DNA from: Flavivirga eckloniae
Lineage (GTDB): Bacteria; Bacteroidota; Bacteroidia; Flavobacteriales; Flavobacteriaceae
Length of the DNA stretch: 64,000 bases
Direction: 5' to 3'
Assembly: GCF_002886045.1 (NCBI RefSeq)
Contig: NZ_CP025791.1
Location: 1,138,001-1,202,000 of the forward strand
The notes beneath the pieces were generated by a model. The model did not search any database. It was not told where the DNA came from and was given only the letters and a program-made list of their open reading frames with translations. Below, in pieces: positions 8,518 to 16,595 of the stretch (positions are counted from its first letter, which is position 1; each line of letters opens with the position of its first letter). A program made the position numbers and the translations under genes.

Positions 8518-11500
8518 TTAAAAACTTAGTTCTAATCCTACTGTAAAGTGTCGCAACACAGGAAGCGTCATGACTCCTGAGTGTTCCGGATCTGCCTTTA
8601 GGGATTTTGTAATCGTTAAGAGGTTCTGTCCTTGGAAAAAGATATTGGCATCCAATCCAGGAATGAACGCTTTTGGAATAGTATAACTTAAAGAGACATT
8701 TCTTAGTCGGATAAAGGAAGTGTCCGTATACATCGCACTACTATTACGATAATTAGAAAAAGCAGATATTGCCTCACTACCTACGACACTATATCTCTGT
8801 ACCGGAGCCACATCTCCATTTTTCTGCCAGCGATTTAATACAGACTCGGGTTGATTAAAAAAATCGCCAGGATAACTTGAATTATAGAAAACATTAGTTC
8901 CTCTTTGTTTCTTAAACTGGAAAAATATATCCAAGTTCAGGTTTTTATAACTAAAACTATTGTTAAGACCTCCATGAAACTCTGGAGATGTATCCTCAAT
9001 CCATTGGCGATCTTCCGAAAGAGCACTTGGATCTATATCGCCATCTTTATTATAATCTTCAAACTGATACACACCTGTCTCCGGATCGACACCGGTTGCA
9101 TGATACAGCTTCTGAATACTTAAGGGCTGCCCAACTACAAACTGATCTGCAAAAGTAGACTGCTCCAACCCATCAAATCTTACCAGCTTGTTTTTGGGTA
9201 TCGAAATATTAAAAGTTGTGGTCCATTTAAAATCGTTCTTTTCAACATTTGTAGACCGAAAGTCTATTTCGAAACCTGTATTTTCTACCGTAGCATCAAA
9301 GTTGGCATTCACAGAATTAAAACCAGTAGTTCTAGGTAAAGGAATTCCAATCAGTTGGTTTGAAGAGCGATTACTGTACCATGCAGTTGTAAATAGTACG
9401 CGATCTTTTAAAAAGCCCAATTCCAGACCTACTTCAAACTTTGTGGTTTCTTCCCATCCAAATGTTGGATTGAATAACTTGTTTGGCAGTAGTATTGATG
9501 CGATATAACTTCTATCATTCAAAGTAAAAGTATCGTAGGTATTATAAAAGCCATAATCCCCTATATTATCACTACCTGTAACCCCATAACTGGTACGGAG
9601 CTTCCCATAACTTAAAAACTCATAATCTTCTAAGAAAGTTTCTTCTGAAAAGATCCAGGCTGCTCCAACAGCGCCAAAATTACCAAATTGTCTGCCAGGT
9701 CCAAACCGACTGGAGCCATCCCGTCGACCTGTAAGATTCATAATATACTTCCCTGCCCATTTAAAATTTAGTCTCCCAAATATGGCATGGTAATTATATT
9801 TGGATTCTTGATCTATCCCATCTTCGATTTCAATGGCTGCGAAAACATCCAGGATTTGATTGTTATTTTGAAACCCTTGTCCCGTTATACTAACCTGGTG
9901 TGTTAAACGTTGCTGGAATGTGGTTCCTACCAGAATATTAAAATTAGCTTCGCCCCAGTTCTTTTCCCACTTAACCTGTGGTTCCACATTCCAGGATTGG
10001 CGCGAGGCATTATTAGTAACAATCGACGACCCATTAGCACTTGTAAACCCAAAATCAGGATTAAACATCGTATGTCGAGATGCCTTATACTCCTCCCTGC
10101 GGTAATCTGTGTAACCTAAATTGGCCTTGAATTCCAGATCAGGTATGGGGTTATAAGAAATCACTGTGCTCAATAGAAGACTTTTATTCTTTGCTCGATA
10201 TTCCCCTTCTAATAGCCTCAATGGGTTATCTACTAATGATAGAGTCCATCCATTCCAATTCAAATTGCCTTGGTCATTATAAAGGTCCGGAGCATTTGGT
10301 GCCAAGTTATAGGCTTCTACTGTAAGCTCACCAAGCGGGAGACGATTATCGTCAACAACATAATTCGTTAAGACATTTACCTGAAAACGCTCATCTGGTG
10401 ATTGGTGGTTTATATTGCTTTGTACCGAAGCCTTTCCATATTTTGAATTTCCGGGAAATACTGTAGTTTCATTTTGATAACTGCCACTAAATAAAAACTG
10501 TGTCTGTTCATTACCTCCTGAAAAAGATATCTGTCCCATATTCCGATTAGCTGTACCTCCTATAAGCTCCTCTTGCCAATCTGTATAACGATTTTGATCC
10601 CAATCAAATAAGTCCGGCATAATTTCTTGTATAGCATCCGGTGCCGTTTCAGGTGTGTAACCATCATTAGCAAGCGCTTCCAATCGCATGTTTAAATATT
10701 GCTCTGTATTTAATAAATTTATAAAACGAGGCACGCTTGCCAGTCCCGTAGAGACATTAACTCTAATTCGGGTTTTTCCTTCTTTACCTCTTTTAGTCTT
10801 GATAAGCACTACACCATTGGCGCCACGTGAGCCATAAATAGCCGTGGCATCTGCATCCTTTAACACTTCAACGCTTTCAATATCAATAGGATTTATTAAA
10901 CTAAGCGGGCTTTCTTTTGGTAAGATAGAATTAACAAGAGGAAATGACAATGATTTGGAACTATAAGGAACACCATCTACGATGTAAAGTGGTTCTGTAT
11001 CTGCATTTATAAAGTTTTTACCACGTATCTCAATCTTATAACCGCTACCGGGAAGTCCTGTGTTTTGAACAATATTGACTCCCGGAATATAACCATTCAT
11101 AGCTGCTAACGGATTAGATACGGGTTGCCTTTCTATGGTTTTAGCTTCTATTTTATAAACACTTCCTGGATTCTCTCGTTGAGATCTTTCATAGTAGTGC
11201 CCCACGATTTCTACAGTTTCTAATTTATAGACATCTTCTTCTAGGGTAATATTAATACTATTTTGATTACCGATTGTGATCTCCTCTGTTTTATAACCTA
11301 ATGATGAGAATACTAAAACTGTTTTTGGGTGAGCTTCAGTAATGCTAAACCGACCATCGGAATTGGTGACAGTTCCTTTACCCGATCCTTTTATTAAAAC
11401 GGTAGCGTCCATTATGGCTTGACCAGCCTGATTTTTAACTACACCAAAAAATCTTCGTTGTGAGTTTTTATCTTCATTTGTTTTTTTCTTAATAAAAATA

Positions 11501-11781
11501 CTTTTCCCCACTATCTTGAGATCAAAAGCCTCGGTTGGAATACAGGTATTTAATAACTTTTTAACACGAATAGTTCCTTTTTTGAGCACAACTTTAGGAT
11601 AGTCTTTAAACCAATCTTCTTCATAAAAGAACGAAAAATCCGCTTTTGTAATAATATCGAATACCTTATAAACGGTCACCTCCATGGTTGAATCTATAAC
11701 AACCTTGGTGTTTTGAGAGTTAGTATGTTTTGGTGTAAAACTGAAAAATGTGACACAAAACAACAGTATAAATGTGCGCAT
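8518..11781 (-). CDS. SusC/RagA family TonB-linked outer-membrane protein with STN domain
   Basis: TonB-dependent outer-membrane transporter of 1087 residues. In order: signal peptide (1-22), a secretin/TonB short N-terminal (STN) domain at about 40-100, a carboxypeptidase-regulatory-like beta domain at about 112-192 (FGVVKNQAGQAIMDATVLIKG...TLEED), a plug domain with YIVDGVPY and the SusC signature DADATAIYGSRGANGVVLIKTK, and a beta-barrel ending in LSF. The STN domain is the FecA-type module that signals substrate occupancy to a FecR anti-sigma factor; the fecR-like gene and ECF sigma genes lie upstream on the same strand. SusD follows 12 bp downstream. A 577-bp leader with hairpins separates susC from the regulator genes, so susC likely has its own promoter. 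Confidence 0.96.
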   Translation of the reverse strand: MRTFILLFCVTFFSFTPKHTNSQNTKVVIDSTMEVTVYKVFDIITKADFSFFYEEDWFKDYPKVVLKKGTIRVKKLLNTCIPTEAFDLKIVGKSIFIKKKTNEDKNSQRRFFGVVKNQAGQAIMDATVLIKGSGKGTVTNSDGRFSITEAHPKTVLVFSSLGYKTEEITIGNQNSINITLEEDVYKLETVEIVGHYYERSQRENPGSVYKIEAKTIERQPVSNPLAAMNGYIPGVNIVQNTGLPGSGYKIEIRGKNFINADTEPLYIVDGVPYSSKSLSFPLVNSILPKESPLSLINPIDIESVEVLKDADATAIYGSRGANGVVLIKTKRGKEGKTRIRVNVSTGLASVPRFINLLNTEQYLNMRLEALANDGYTPETAPDAIQEIMPDLFDWDQNRYTDWQEELIGGTANRNMGQISFSGGNEQTQFLFSGSYQNETTVFPGNSKYGKASVQSNINHQSPDERFQVNVLTNYVVDDNRLPLGELTVEAYNLAPNAPDLYNDQGNLNWNGWTLSLVDNPLRLLEGEYRAKNKSLLLSTVISYNPIPDLEFKANLGYTDYRREEYKASRHTMFNPDFGFTSANGSSIVTNNASRQSWNVEPQVKWEKNWGEANFNILVGTTFQQRLTHQVSITGQGFQNNNQILDVFAAIEIEDGIDQESKYNYHAIFGRLNFKWAGKYIMNLTGRRDGSSRFGPGRQFGNFGAVGAAWIFSEETFLEDYEFLSYGKLRTSYGVTGSDNIGDYGFYNTYDTFTLNDRSYIASILLPNKLFNPTFGWEETTKFEVGLELGFLKDRVLFTTAWYSNRSSNQLIGIPLPRTTGFNSVNANFDATVENTGFEIDFRSTNVEKNDFKWTTTFNISIPKNKLVRFDGLEQSTFADQFVVGQPLSIQKLYHATGVDPETGVYQFEDYNKDGDIDPSALSEDRQWIEDTSPEFHGGLNNSFSYKNLNLDIFFQFKKQRGTNVFYNSSYPGDFFNQPESVLNRWQKNGDVAPVQRYSVVGSEAISAFSNYRNSSAMYTDTSFIRLRNVSLSYTIPKAFIPGLDANIFFQGQNLLTITKSLKADPEHSGVMTLPVLRHFTVGLELSF

Positions 11782-11848
11782 AATAAATTTTGAGAGTGTT
11801 TTTATTAAATAAAAACATGGTTCACCTAATTTCTGTAATTTGACTGCT

Positions 11849-11880
11849 ATTACTTAATTAAAAAAGTTTAGTTAAGTAAT
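11849..11880 (-). promoter_or_regulatory. 9-bp inverted repeat just upstream of susC (possible operator)
   Basis: ATTACTTAA (11849-11857) is repeated as TTAAGTAAT (11872-11880) across 14 bp. It lies 68-99 bp before the susC start codon, between a terminator-like hairpin and the gene. It could be a binding site or leader hairpin; this is inference from position and symmetry only. Confidence 0.35.
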
Positions 11881-11887
11881 AAACACC

Positions 11888-11934
11888 AAAAAAAGGGAAT
11901 GTAATCTTAAACTGTTAGACGTAAGTTACATTCC
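11888..11934 (-). terminator. Terminator-like hairpin between the regulator genes and susC
   Basis: On the minus strand GGAATGTAA (11926-11934) pairs with TTACATTCC (11896-11904) across a 21-nt loop, and a run of seven T residues follows (11888-11894). It would end transcription from the fecR side, or act as a leader attenuator ahead of susC. Confidence 0.55.
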
Positions 11935-12174
11935 TTCCTTCTTAATATTTTTTATGCTTGTTTTATTTTATATTCATTTTATTTGTTCAGTTTTAATTTT
12001 TTAAAATAGTCATGCCCTTTTTCATGAGGTTAGTTCGTGCGTTTTTATTAAGTTTCGGATAAACCGATTTGTCTTCAATTTATATTATTCTTATCTTTCT
12101 CATTCATACTGATATGATTCATAAACCATCAGTTTTATTTTGCATAAGCTTTTTTTAAGATACTATACTTAATC

Positions 12175-12251
12175 AAAAAAGGGAAAAGATGATTTAAATT
12201 TTTTTATCTCTCCAATTTAATAAATCTAAAAACATTCTTGTTCCCTTTTTT
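12175..12251 (-). repeat. 11-bp perfect inverted repeat, possible terminator
   Basis: AAAAAAGGGAA (12175-12185) is matched by TTCCCTTTTTT (12241-12251) with 55 nt between. On the minus strand the second arm ends in T residues, so it may be a weak terminator for the 165-codon ORF upstream. The long loop makes this uncertain. Confidence 0.35.
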
Positions 12252-12358
12252 TAATTGATTTTTTATTTTATTTGTTTTTTATGCGCTTTTGTCTCTCGTT
12301 AGCTGGTTGTTCGTCCATCAAAATAATCCACAAGATTATTTTTTATACGTTCCATGCC

Positions 12359-12856
12359 CTATTTATCATTCATACTGTTTGGTTTCTGCACCGCACTAAA
12401 CTGTAAATCTTTAAAAAAATACAAACCTTTTTTTAGACGGCTGGCCTCAGCACTTTTACTTTTAACCTGTAACACCTTTTCGTGTAAATCATTAAATACT
12501 TGTATAAACTTAAAGCCTGAGACATCTTTTACATCCAACATATATTCTACCGAATCTGGATCATCATTATTATTAACTTTTGTTTGAAAAGAATCGGCTA
12601 ATACATCATCAATTTCAATCGCAGATGCTTTTACTGTAAAGGAAATGGTATCGATACAATTTAGACCAACGGAGATGAGATTTGGGGCTTCACCTCCTGT
12701 TGGGCCTAATTGGGACAATCCTAGTCCTGATACACCTGATAAGGTTACGATAATATCACCATCTATTTCTGTGACACCATCTCTGTTACCGGTGGTATTC
12801 GTATCAAAATCAAAAAATTTGAATAAAATTATATTTGTTTTCATGGGTAGGGCCAT
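12359..12856 (-). CDS. Hypothetical protein between fecR and susC
   Basis: 165 residues, not recognised. It has no signal peptide or membrane segment. It opens MALPMKTNIILFKFFDFDTNTTGNRDGVTEIDGDIIVTLSGVSG (a glycine- and acid-rich stretch), then an IEIDDVLADSF segment, and a more charged C-terminal third with VFNDLHEKVLQVKSKSAEASRLKKGLYFF. The ATG at 12856 is followed by an in-frame ATG four codons later. It sits 80 bp after fecR on the same strand, where susC normally follows directly, and ahead of two terminator-like hairpins. That makes it a probable third gene of the sigma/fecR transcript. It could also be a decayed remnant. Existence is moderately supported; function unknown. Confidence 0.5.
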   Translation of the reverse strand: MALPMKTNIILFKFFDFDTNTTGNRDGVTEIDGDIIVTLSGVSGLGLSQLGPTGGEAPNLISVGLNCIDTISFTVKASAIEIDDVLADSFQTKVNNNDDPDSVEYMLDVKDVSGFKFIQVFNDLHEKVLQVKSKSAEASRLKKGLYFFKDLQFSAVQKPNSMNDK

Positions 12857-12936
12857 TTAATCGTTAGTTTAATTTTTTTGTTTTATCTCTAGCTCATTCT
12901 TTAAAATAGGCTCTAGGTACTTTTACATAATGTCTT

Positions 12937-14157
12937 CTACCTAATAATAGTTAATGTTTTATCTTTTATATAATAGTCATTGATGCTATTTGAGTGTTTA
13001 ATGAATGTCATGACCTCTTCTATTGAAAAGCTTTTCTTAAATGACCCCGTAAACACTTTATCTTCCGTTTCTTTGTTTTCAAATATCACTTTCATATCAT
13101 ACCAACGGGAAAGGTCTTTCATGATATTTTTTAAGGTTTTTTTTCTGAAACTAAATTTGCCTTTTTTCCAAGAGATGTCTTTGTACGTATTGTCAACTGT
13201 TGTTACGCTTAAGTTGTTATTTTGGATGTCTAGATTTAATTGTTGGCCAGGCACAAGATGTTGTTTTTTATCTTGGAAGTCAACAAGTACTTTGTCTTCC
13301 ACTAAAGAGGTATAAGTATTTGTTTTAACAAGCACCTTGCCTTCTACTAAAGTGGTATAAATATTTGTTTCATCTTTATAGGCCTTGATATTAAACTCGG
13401 TTCCTAAAACTTCGACTTCTTGATATTGATTGTACACATTAAACTTCGCTCCTTGGTGTAATGTACTTGGTGACACATCTAAATAGGCTTCGCCATAAAT
13501 AAGCTCCACTCGCCTATTTTCCATACCATTAAATGTTACTGGATATTTTAGTTGGGACTCAGAATTTAGCCAGATTTTAGTACCATCTGATAGTTTTATT
13601 TGAAACTGCCCCCCTCGAGGAACCGTTAATATGTTATAAGCAATATCTTTTGTTCTTGTTTCTAAGTGGTCTGCCAGATATATTATTTCTTCACCGTTAC
13701 TATTAACGTTACCTGATTGGTAAACTTGACCTTTTTCTAAATACACTTCAGAACCGTCATCCAATGTTAAAATTGCTTGGTCTGTGCCTATTTTAATATT
13801 GTTTTCTGCTGTAACTACTGTATCAATTTGCAACCCTTCATTTTTATTTAAAAGAAATACAATGCCAATTAAAATGACTATAGATGCCGCAATCGCTCTA
13901 TACCAAAACGTTTTTGGTTTGAAGTAACTTTGTTTTTCTTTACCGATTATCGTTTCCCAGGCTTTTTGTTTATTTATTTTCTTTCTAAGTTCTAGACGTT
14001 CTTCTCTTTTGCTTTTATTTTTTATACTGGAAAGGATGTATTCTTTATCATCTTCGGTAAGCTCATTAAATTCCTCTAAATCAATTGGGGCTTCACCTTT
14101 TAATAACGAAGCTACAATCTTCTCCGAAAGTGATTTGATTTTATCTGAATTGTTCAT
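12937..14157 (-). CDS. FecR family anti-sigma factor
   Basis: Inner-membrane anti-sigma factor of 406 residues. An N-terminal cytoplasmic sigma-binding region (about 1-85) is followed by a single membrane helix (about 88-105, YRAIAASIVILIGIVFLL), the periplasmic FecR domain (about 165-285: LTVPRGGQFQIKLSDGTKIWLNSESQLKYP, RVELIYGEAYLDV, VEVLGTEFNIKAY) and a C-terminal DUF4974 domain (about 335-405: FSFRKKTLKNIMKDLSRWYDM). It would hold the ECF sigma factor encoded 91 bp upstream inactive until the STN domain of the SusC signals ligand. Odd feature: a 15-residue tandem duplication inside the FecR domain (VEGKVLVKTN / VEDKVLVDFQ), visible as a 45-bp direct repeat. Confidence 0.94.
   Translation of the reverse strand: MNNSDKIKSLSEKIVASLLKGEAPIDLEEFNELTEDDKEYILSSIKNKSKREERLELRKKINKQKAWETIIGKEKQSYFKPKTFWYRAIAASIVILIGIVFLLNKNEGLQIDTVVTAENNIKIGTDQAILTLDDGSEVYLEKGQVYQSGNVNSNGEEIIYLADHLETRTKDIAYNILTVPRGGQFQIKLSDGTKIWLNSESQLKYPVTFNGMENRRVELIYGEAYLDVSPSTLHQGAKFNVYNQYQEVEVLGTEFNIKAYKDETNIYTTLVEGKVLVKTNTYTSLVEDKVLVDFQDKKQHLVPGQQLNLDIQNNNLSVTTVDNTYKDISWKKGKFSFRKKTLKNIMKDLSRWYDMKVIFENKETEDKVFTGSFKKSFSIEEVMTFIKHSNSINDYYIKDKTLTIIR
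13282..13371 (-). repeat. 45-bp tandem duplication inside fecR
   Basis: Two adjacent 45-bp units (13282-13326 and 13327-13371) differ at a handful of bases and keep the frame, adding 15 residues to the FecR domain. It appears to be a recent in-frame tandem duplication. Confidence 0.75.
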
Positions 14158-14193
14158 AATTTTTTAAGAATTAATAATCTCTTATATTATAAT

Positions 14194-14225
14194 AACGTAA
14201 GGAAAAAGAAAGGGAGGGGGTAAAA
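14194..14225 (-). promoter_or_regulatory. Conserved polypyrimidine motif between sigma gene and fecR (copy A)
   Basis: A 32-bp segment, C/T-rich on the coding strand (CCCCCTCCCTTTCTTTTTCC, then TTACGTT), lies between the sigma stop and the fecR start. It matches 15015-15046, beside the second sigma gene, at 30 of 32 positions. Conservation outside coding sequence suggests a regulatory role or recent duplication. Confidence 0.45.
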
Positions 14226-14248
14226 AGTTTAAAAAACTTAAATAACTT

Positions 14249-14779
14249 TTAAATATCTCTTATATAACTGAAAGTTTTTCGGAGTGTTTTATAGGCTTCT
14301 TTCTTATACCCCTTAACCGTATTAACGGCTATGCTCATTTTTTCTGCTATTTCCTTGTTCTTATAATCTTCAATACTTAATCTCATAACCTCTTCTTGTT
14401 TATTAGGTAGTGATTTCAATGCGCTTTCAATAAGATCTGATGACACTGTTATAACGTCTTCCCATGGAAAGTAATTTTCTTTTTGTAGCGTTTTCAATTT
14501 CTCCAGAGAGTGCGTCTCAAAATATTTTACGTCTTTACTTCTTAAAAAATCGATAGCCTTATTAATTACCATTTTATAAATATAGCCTTCAATCTTGTCT
14601 TCATTTTCAAAGGGCACCTTTTTCTCCCATACTTTTACAAAGACCTCCTGAACGATATCTTTAGCCTGATCTAAATCTTTAATATACTTATATGCTAAAA
14701 GACAAAATGGTTCATATAGACGTTTGAAAACCTTTTCAAACTCCTTCAAAGTTAACTTGTATGTCTTGTTTTGATCCAT
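14249..14779 (-). CDS. RNA polymerase ECF sigma-70 factor (FecR-paired)
   Basis: ECF sigma factor of 176 residues. Sigma region 2 covers about 14-85 (FKRLYEPFCLLAYKYIKDLDQAKDIVQEVFVKVWEKK is the typical -10 recognition helix) and region 4 covers about 115-170 (LPNKQEEVMRLSIEDYKNKEIAEKMSIAVNTVKGYKKEAYKTLR, a helix-turn-helix). It is the Bacteroidota FecI-like type. The partner fecR-like gene starts 91 bp downstream on the same strand, and the likely target is the STN-containing susC beyond. A paralogue of identical length lies directly upstream at 15057-15587; similarity extends into the flanks on both sides. Confidence 0.95.
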   Translation of the reverse strand: MDQNKTYKLTLKEFEKVFKRLYEPFCLLAYKYIKDLDQAKDIVQEVFVKVWEKKVPFENEDKIEGYIYKMVINKAIDFLRSKDVKYFETHSLEKLKTLQKENYFPWEDVITVSSDLIESALKSLPNKQEEVMRLSIEDYKNKEIAEKMSIAVNTVKGYKKEAYKTLRKTFSYIRDI

Positions 14780-15014
14780 CTATTCGCTAAAAAAATGTTC
14801 GTAAGAGAAACATCCATTTTAAATAAGAACGATCACTGTATCTTTGGGGATACTAAAAATTTGTCTTCAAAAAAACTTAGCAATGAATTATCTGTTTTTT
14901 CCAGAATAATAAAGGATTTAATTTTATCTGAACCGTCAAAAAATCAAAAAATAATTACGTTTGCACATCTCTGTATATAGTCGTTTAAAATTGTATACAG
15001 TTGTTTATAACTAT

Positions 15015-15046
15015 AACGTAAAGAAAAAGAAAGAGAGGGGGTAAAA
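15015..15046 (-). promoter_or_regulatory. Conserved polypyrimidine motif beside second sigma gene (copy B)
   Basis: Same motif as 14194-14225 at the equivalent place after the second sigma gene, but here no fecR follows. It marks the downstream edge of the duplicated block. Confidence 0.45.
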
Positions 15047-15056
15047 GATTAAAAAA

Positions 15057-15587
15057 TTATTTAATCCTTAAGTAACTTAAAGCTTTTCGGAATTTTTGGT
15101 ATGCCATTTTCTTATACTCCTTGACCGTATAAATGGATATGTTCATTTCTTCGGCTATTTCTTTGTTTGTATAATTTTCAATGCTTAATCTCATAGCCTC
15201 AGCGCATTTGTTAGGCAGCGATTTCATTGTTTTTTCAATAACATCCGATGTTTCTATTAGAATAGCTTCCGATAAAAAGTAATTTTCCGTTTGTAGAGTC
15301 TCTAAATCCTCTGAAGTATAAGCCTTAACATCTTTAGCATATTTGCTTCTTAAATAATCGAGGGATTTATTTTTTACCGCAGTATAAAAAAAGCCTACTA
15401 TCCTATCTTCGTCACGAAACACAACCTTGTCTTCCCACACTTTTATAAACACATTCTGAACGATATCTTCAGAAACACCTAAATCATTAACGTACTTATG
15501 GGCAAAAAGACATAGTGAATCGTATAGACGATTGAAAATCTCTTCAAACTCCTTCGAGGTTAACTTGCGTAGCTTGTTTTGATCCAT
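15057..15587 (-). CDS. RNA polymerase ECF sigma-70 factor, tandem paralogue without FecR
   Basis: 176 residues, the same length and architecture as the neighbour at 14249: region 2 about 14-85 (YDSLCLFAHKYVNDLGVSEDIVQNVFIKVWEDK) and region 4 about 115-170 (LPNKCAEAMRLSIENYTNKEIAEEMNISIYTVKEYKKMAYQKFRKAL). The two proteins look roughly half identical along their whole length, and their upstream sequences share a block around GATCACTGTA. No anti-sigma gene lies next to this copy; the next gene downstream is the other sigma factor. It could share the single FecR, be unregulated, or have diverged to another target. Both reading frames are intact. Confidence 0.93.
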   Translation of the reverse strand: MDQNKLRKLTSKEFEEIFNRLYDSLCLFAHKYVNDLGVSEDIVQNVFIKVWEDKVVFRDEDRIVGFFYTAVKNKSLDYLRSKYAKDVKAYTSEDLETLQTENYFLSEAILIETSDVIEKTMKSLPNKCAEAMRLSIENYTNKEIAEEMNISIYTVKEYKKMAYQKFRKALSYLRIK

Positions 15588-15763
15588 CTATTCGTTTTAG
15601 AAAAGGTCCTTAGGGAAAACACCTATTTTAAATAACGATCACTGTACCTTTCGGGGTTTAAAAATACATGTTTAGGAAACTGTTAGTATAATTAAAGTCT
15701 TTCCGAAAAAACAAAGAATTTATCGAAATGAATTATTAAGGTGTCTTTTAAATATTTAGTTAG

Positions 15764-16123
15764 TTATAAATTCTCTAATTCTAATCGCTCTTTCTTGGTA
15801 AGTTTAGCTACAACTAAGTTATAGGAAACATCCAACCATTCATATAAGATTTTATCTGGAATTGAGCCATCAACCACAACGCTACTCCAATGCTTTTTAC
15901 TAAAATATGACGGCTCTTGTAAGGCATCATACTGCGCACGAAGTTCCTCTATAGTTTCCGGCTCGCATTTAATACTAAAACTTTTAAACGTATCTACATC
16001 TGTAGCCGTAAACATTTTCCCTTTTACCTTAAAGACAAGAACACTGGGTAGCTTAGGAAATGGGATAGATTCGGTTACTCCTTTTTTAGATAAGCAATAC
16101 TGCCTATACGTTTCAATATTCAT
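15764..16123 (-). CDS. MmcQ/YjbR family protein
   Basis: Small cytosolic protein of 119 residues with the YjbR/CyaY-like fold: N-terminal helix MNIETYRQYCLSKKGVTESIPF, strands LPSVLVFKVKGKMFTATD and SIKCEPETIEELRAQYDALQEPSYFSKKHWSSVVVDGSI, and the terminal helix ILYEWLDVSYNLVVAKLTKKERL. The family binds DNA in some members; its role is not established. It lies 21 bp after the HPF gene on the same strand, so the two may be co-transcribed. Confidence 0.9.
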   Translation of the reverse strand: MNIETYRQYCLSKKGVTESIPFPKLPSVLVFKVKGKMFTATDVDTFKSFSIKCEPETIEELRAQYDALQEPSYFSKKHWSSVVVDGSIPDKILYEWLDVSYNLVVAKLTKKERLELENL

Positions 16124-16144
16124 AAATATATATCTGAACCTTGA

Positions 16145-16444
16145 TTAATGCGTTTTAAAAACCTCTTTCCTTTTCTGCAACTGACGCTCTAAATCACTAA
16201 TGGTTTCTCTTACCGACACTTCAAAGTTACGTTCGTTAGATGTTGCAAAAATACGAGGCCCAGGTAAACTCAACTCTATATTACAAATCTTCCCAGTATC
16301 ATGTTGGTTCTCATCCTGTTTAAAGTACACTGTTGCACTTATTAAAAACTCGTACTTCTTAAATATTTTCTTTAACTTTTCTTCTGTAAACTTTGAAAGT
16401 GTTTCACTTACATCTACTCCAACATATTGAATATTTACTGTCAT
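16145..16444 (-). CDS. hpf: Short-form ribosome hibernation-promoting factor (HPF/YfiA)
   Basis: 99-residue ribosome-associated inhibitor of the HPF/YfiA (RaiA) family. The single beta-alpha-beta-beta-beta-alpha domain is visible: MTVNIQYVGVDVSETLSKFTEEKLKKIFKKYEFL, ICNIELSLPGPRIFATSNERNFEVSVRETISDLERQLQKRK. It binds the decoding centre of the 30S subunit during slow growth or stationary phase. The length is that of the short HPF/YfiA form, lacking the dimerising C-terminal domain of long HPF. It is divergent from rdgB. Confidence 0.92.
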   Translation of the reverse strand: MTVNIQYVGVDVSETLSKFTEEKLKKIFKKYEFLISATVYFKQDENQHDTGKICNIELSLPGPRIFATSNERNFEVSVRETISDLERQLQKRKEVFKTH

Positions 16445-16565
16445 ATCTATTTCTCTTTATTGGTTTTAATTATGTATCTAAAATACACGAATTTTAAGTA
16501 ATTAACCGTAACAAAAGTCATAAAAAAGTCATAAAAAAATTTTTACTTATAAATCAATATATATG

Positions 16566-16573
16566 TATTTTTG
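16566..16573 (+). promoter_or_regulatory. Bacteroidota -7 promoter box upstream of rdgB
   Basis: TATTTTTG, an exact TAnnTTTG match ending 22 bp before the rdgB ATG; predicted leader about 15 nt. Confidence 0.55.
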
Positions 16574-16595
16574 AAGATTAAAATTTATTTCATTC

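Larger units (their letters stand above)
11782..12358. other. 577-bp AT-rich leader/intergenic region upstream of susC
   Basis: No gene is evident on either strand. It holds three inverted repeats described separately (11849-11880, 11895-11934 and 12175-12251) and long T- or A-runs. The sigma target promoter of susC is expected within the roughly 100 bp nearest the gene, but no consensus could be recognised. Confidence 0.5.

Noticed and set aside
12354-12587. 77-codon plus-strand ORF at the end of the hypothetical gene
   Set aside because: Antisense to the 165-codon minus-strand ORF, which fits the operon direction better.
14771-14980. 69-codon plus-strand ORF and a TATCTTTG box between the two sigma genes
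   Set aside because: The box matches TAnnTTTG, but the ORF begins upstream of it, has no homologous features, and sits in a duplicated leader region; I treat both as chance or as part of the sigma leader.
7069-15587. Reading the SusCD locus as a polysaccharide utilisation locus
   Set aside because: No glycoside hydrolase, lyase, sulfatase or sugar transporter gene is present nearby; only a SusCD pair with regulators can be supported.
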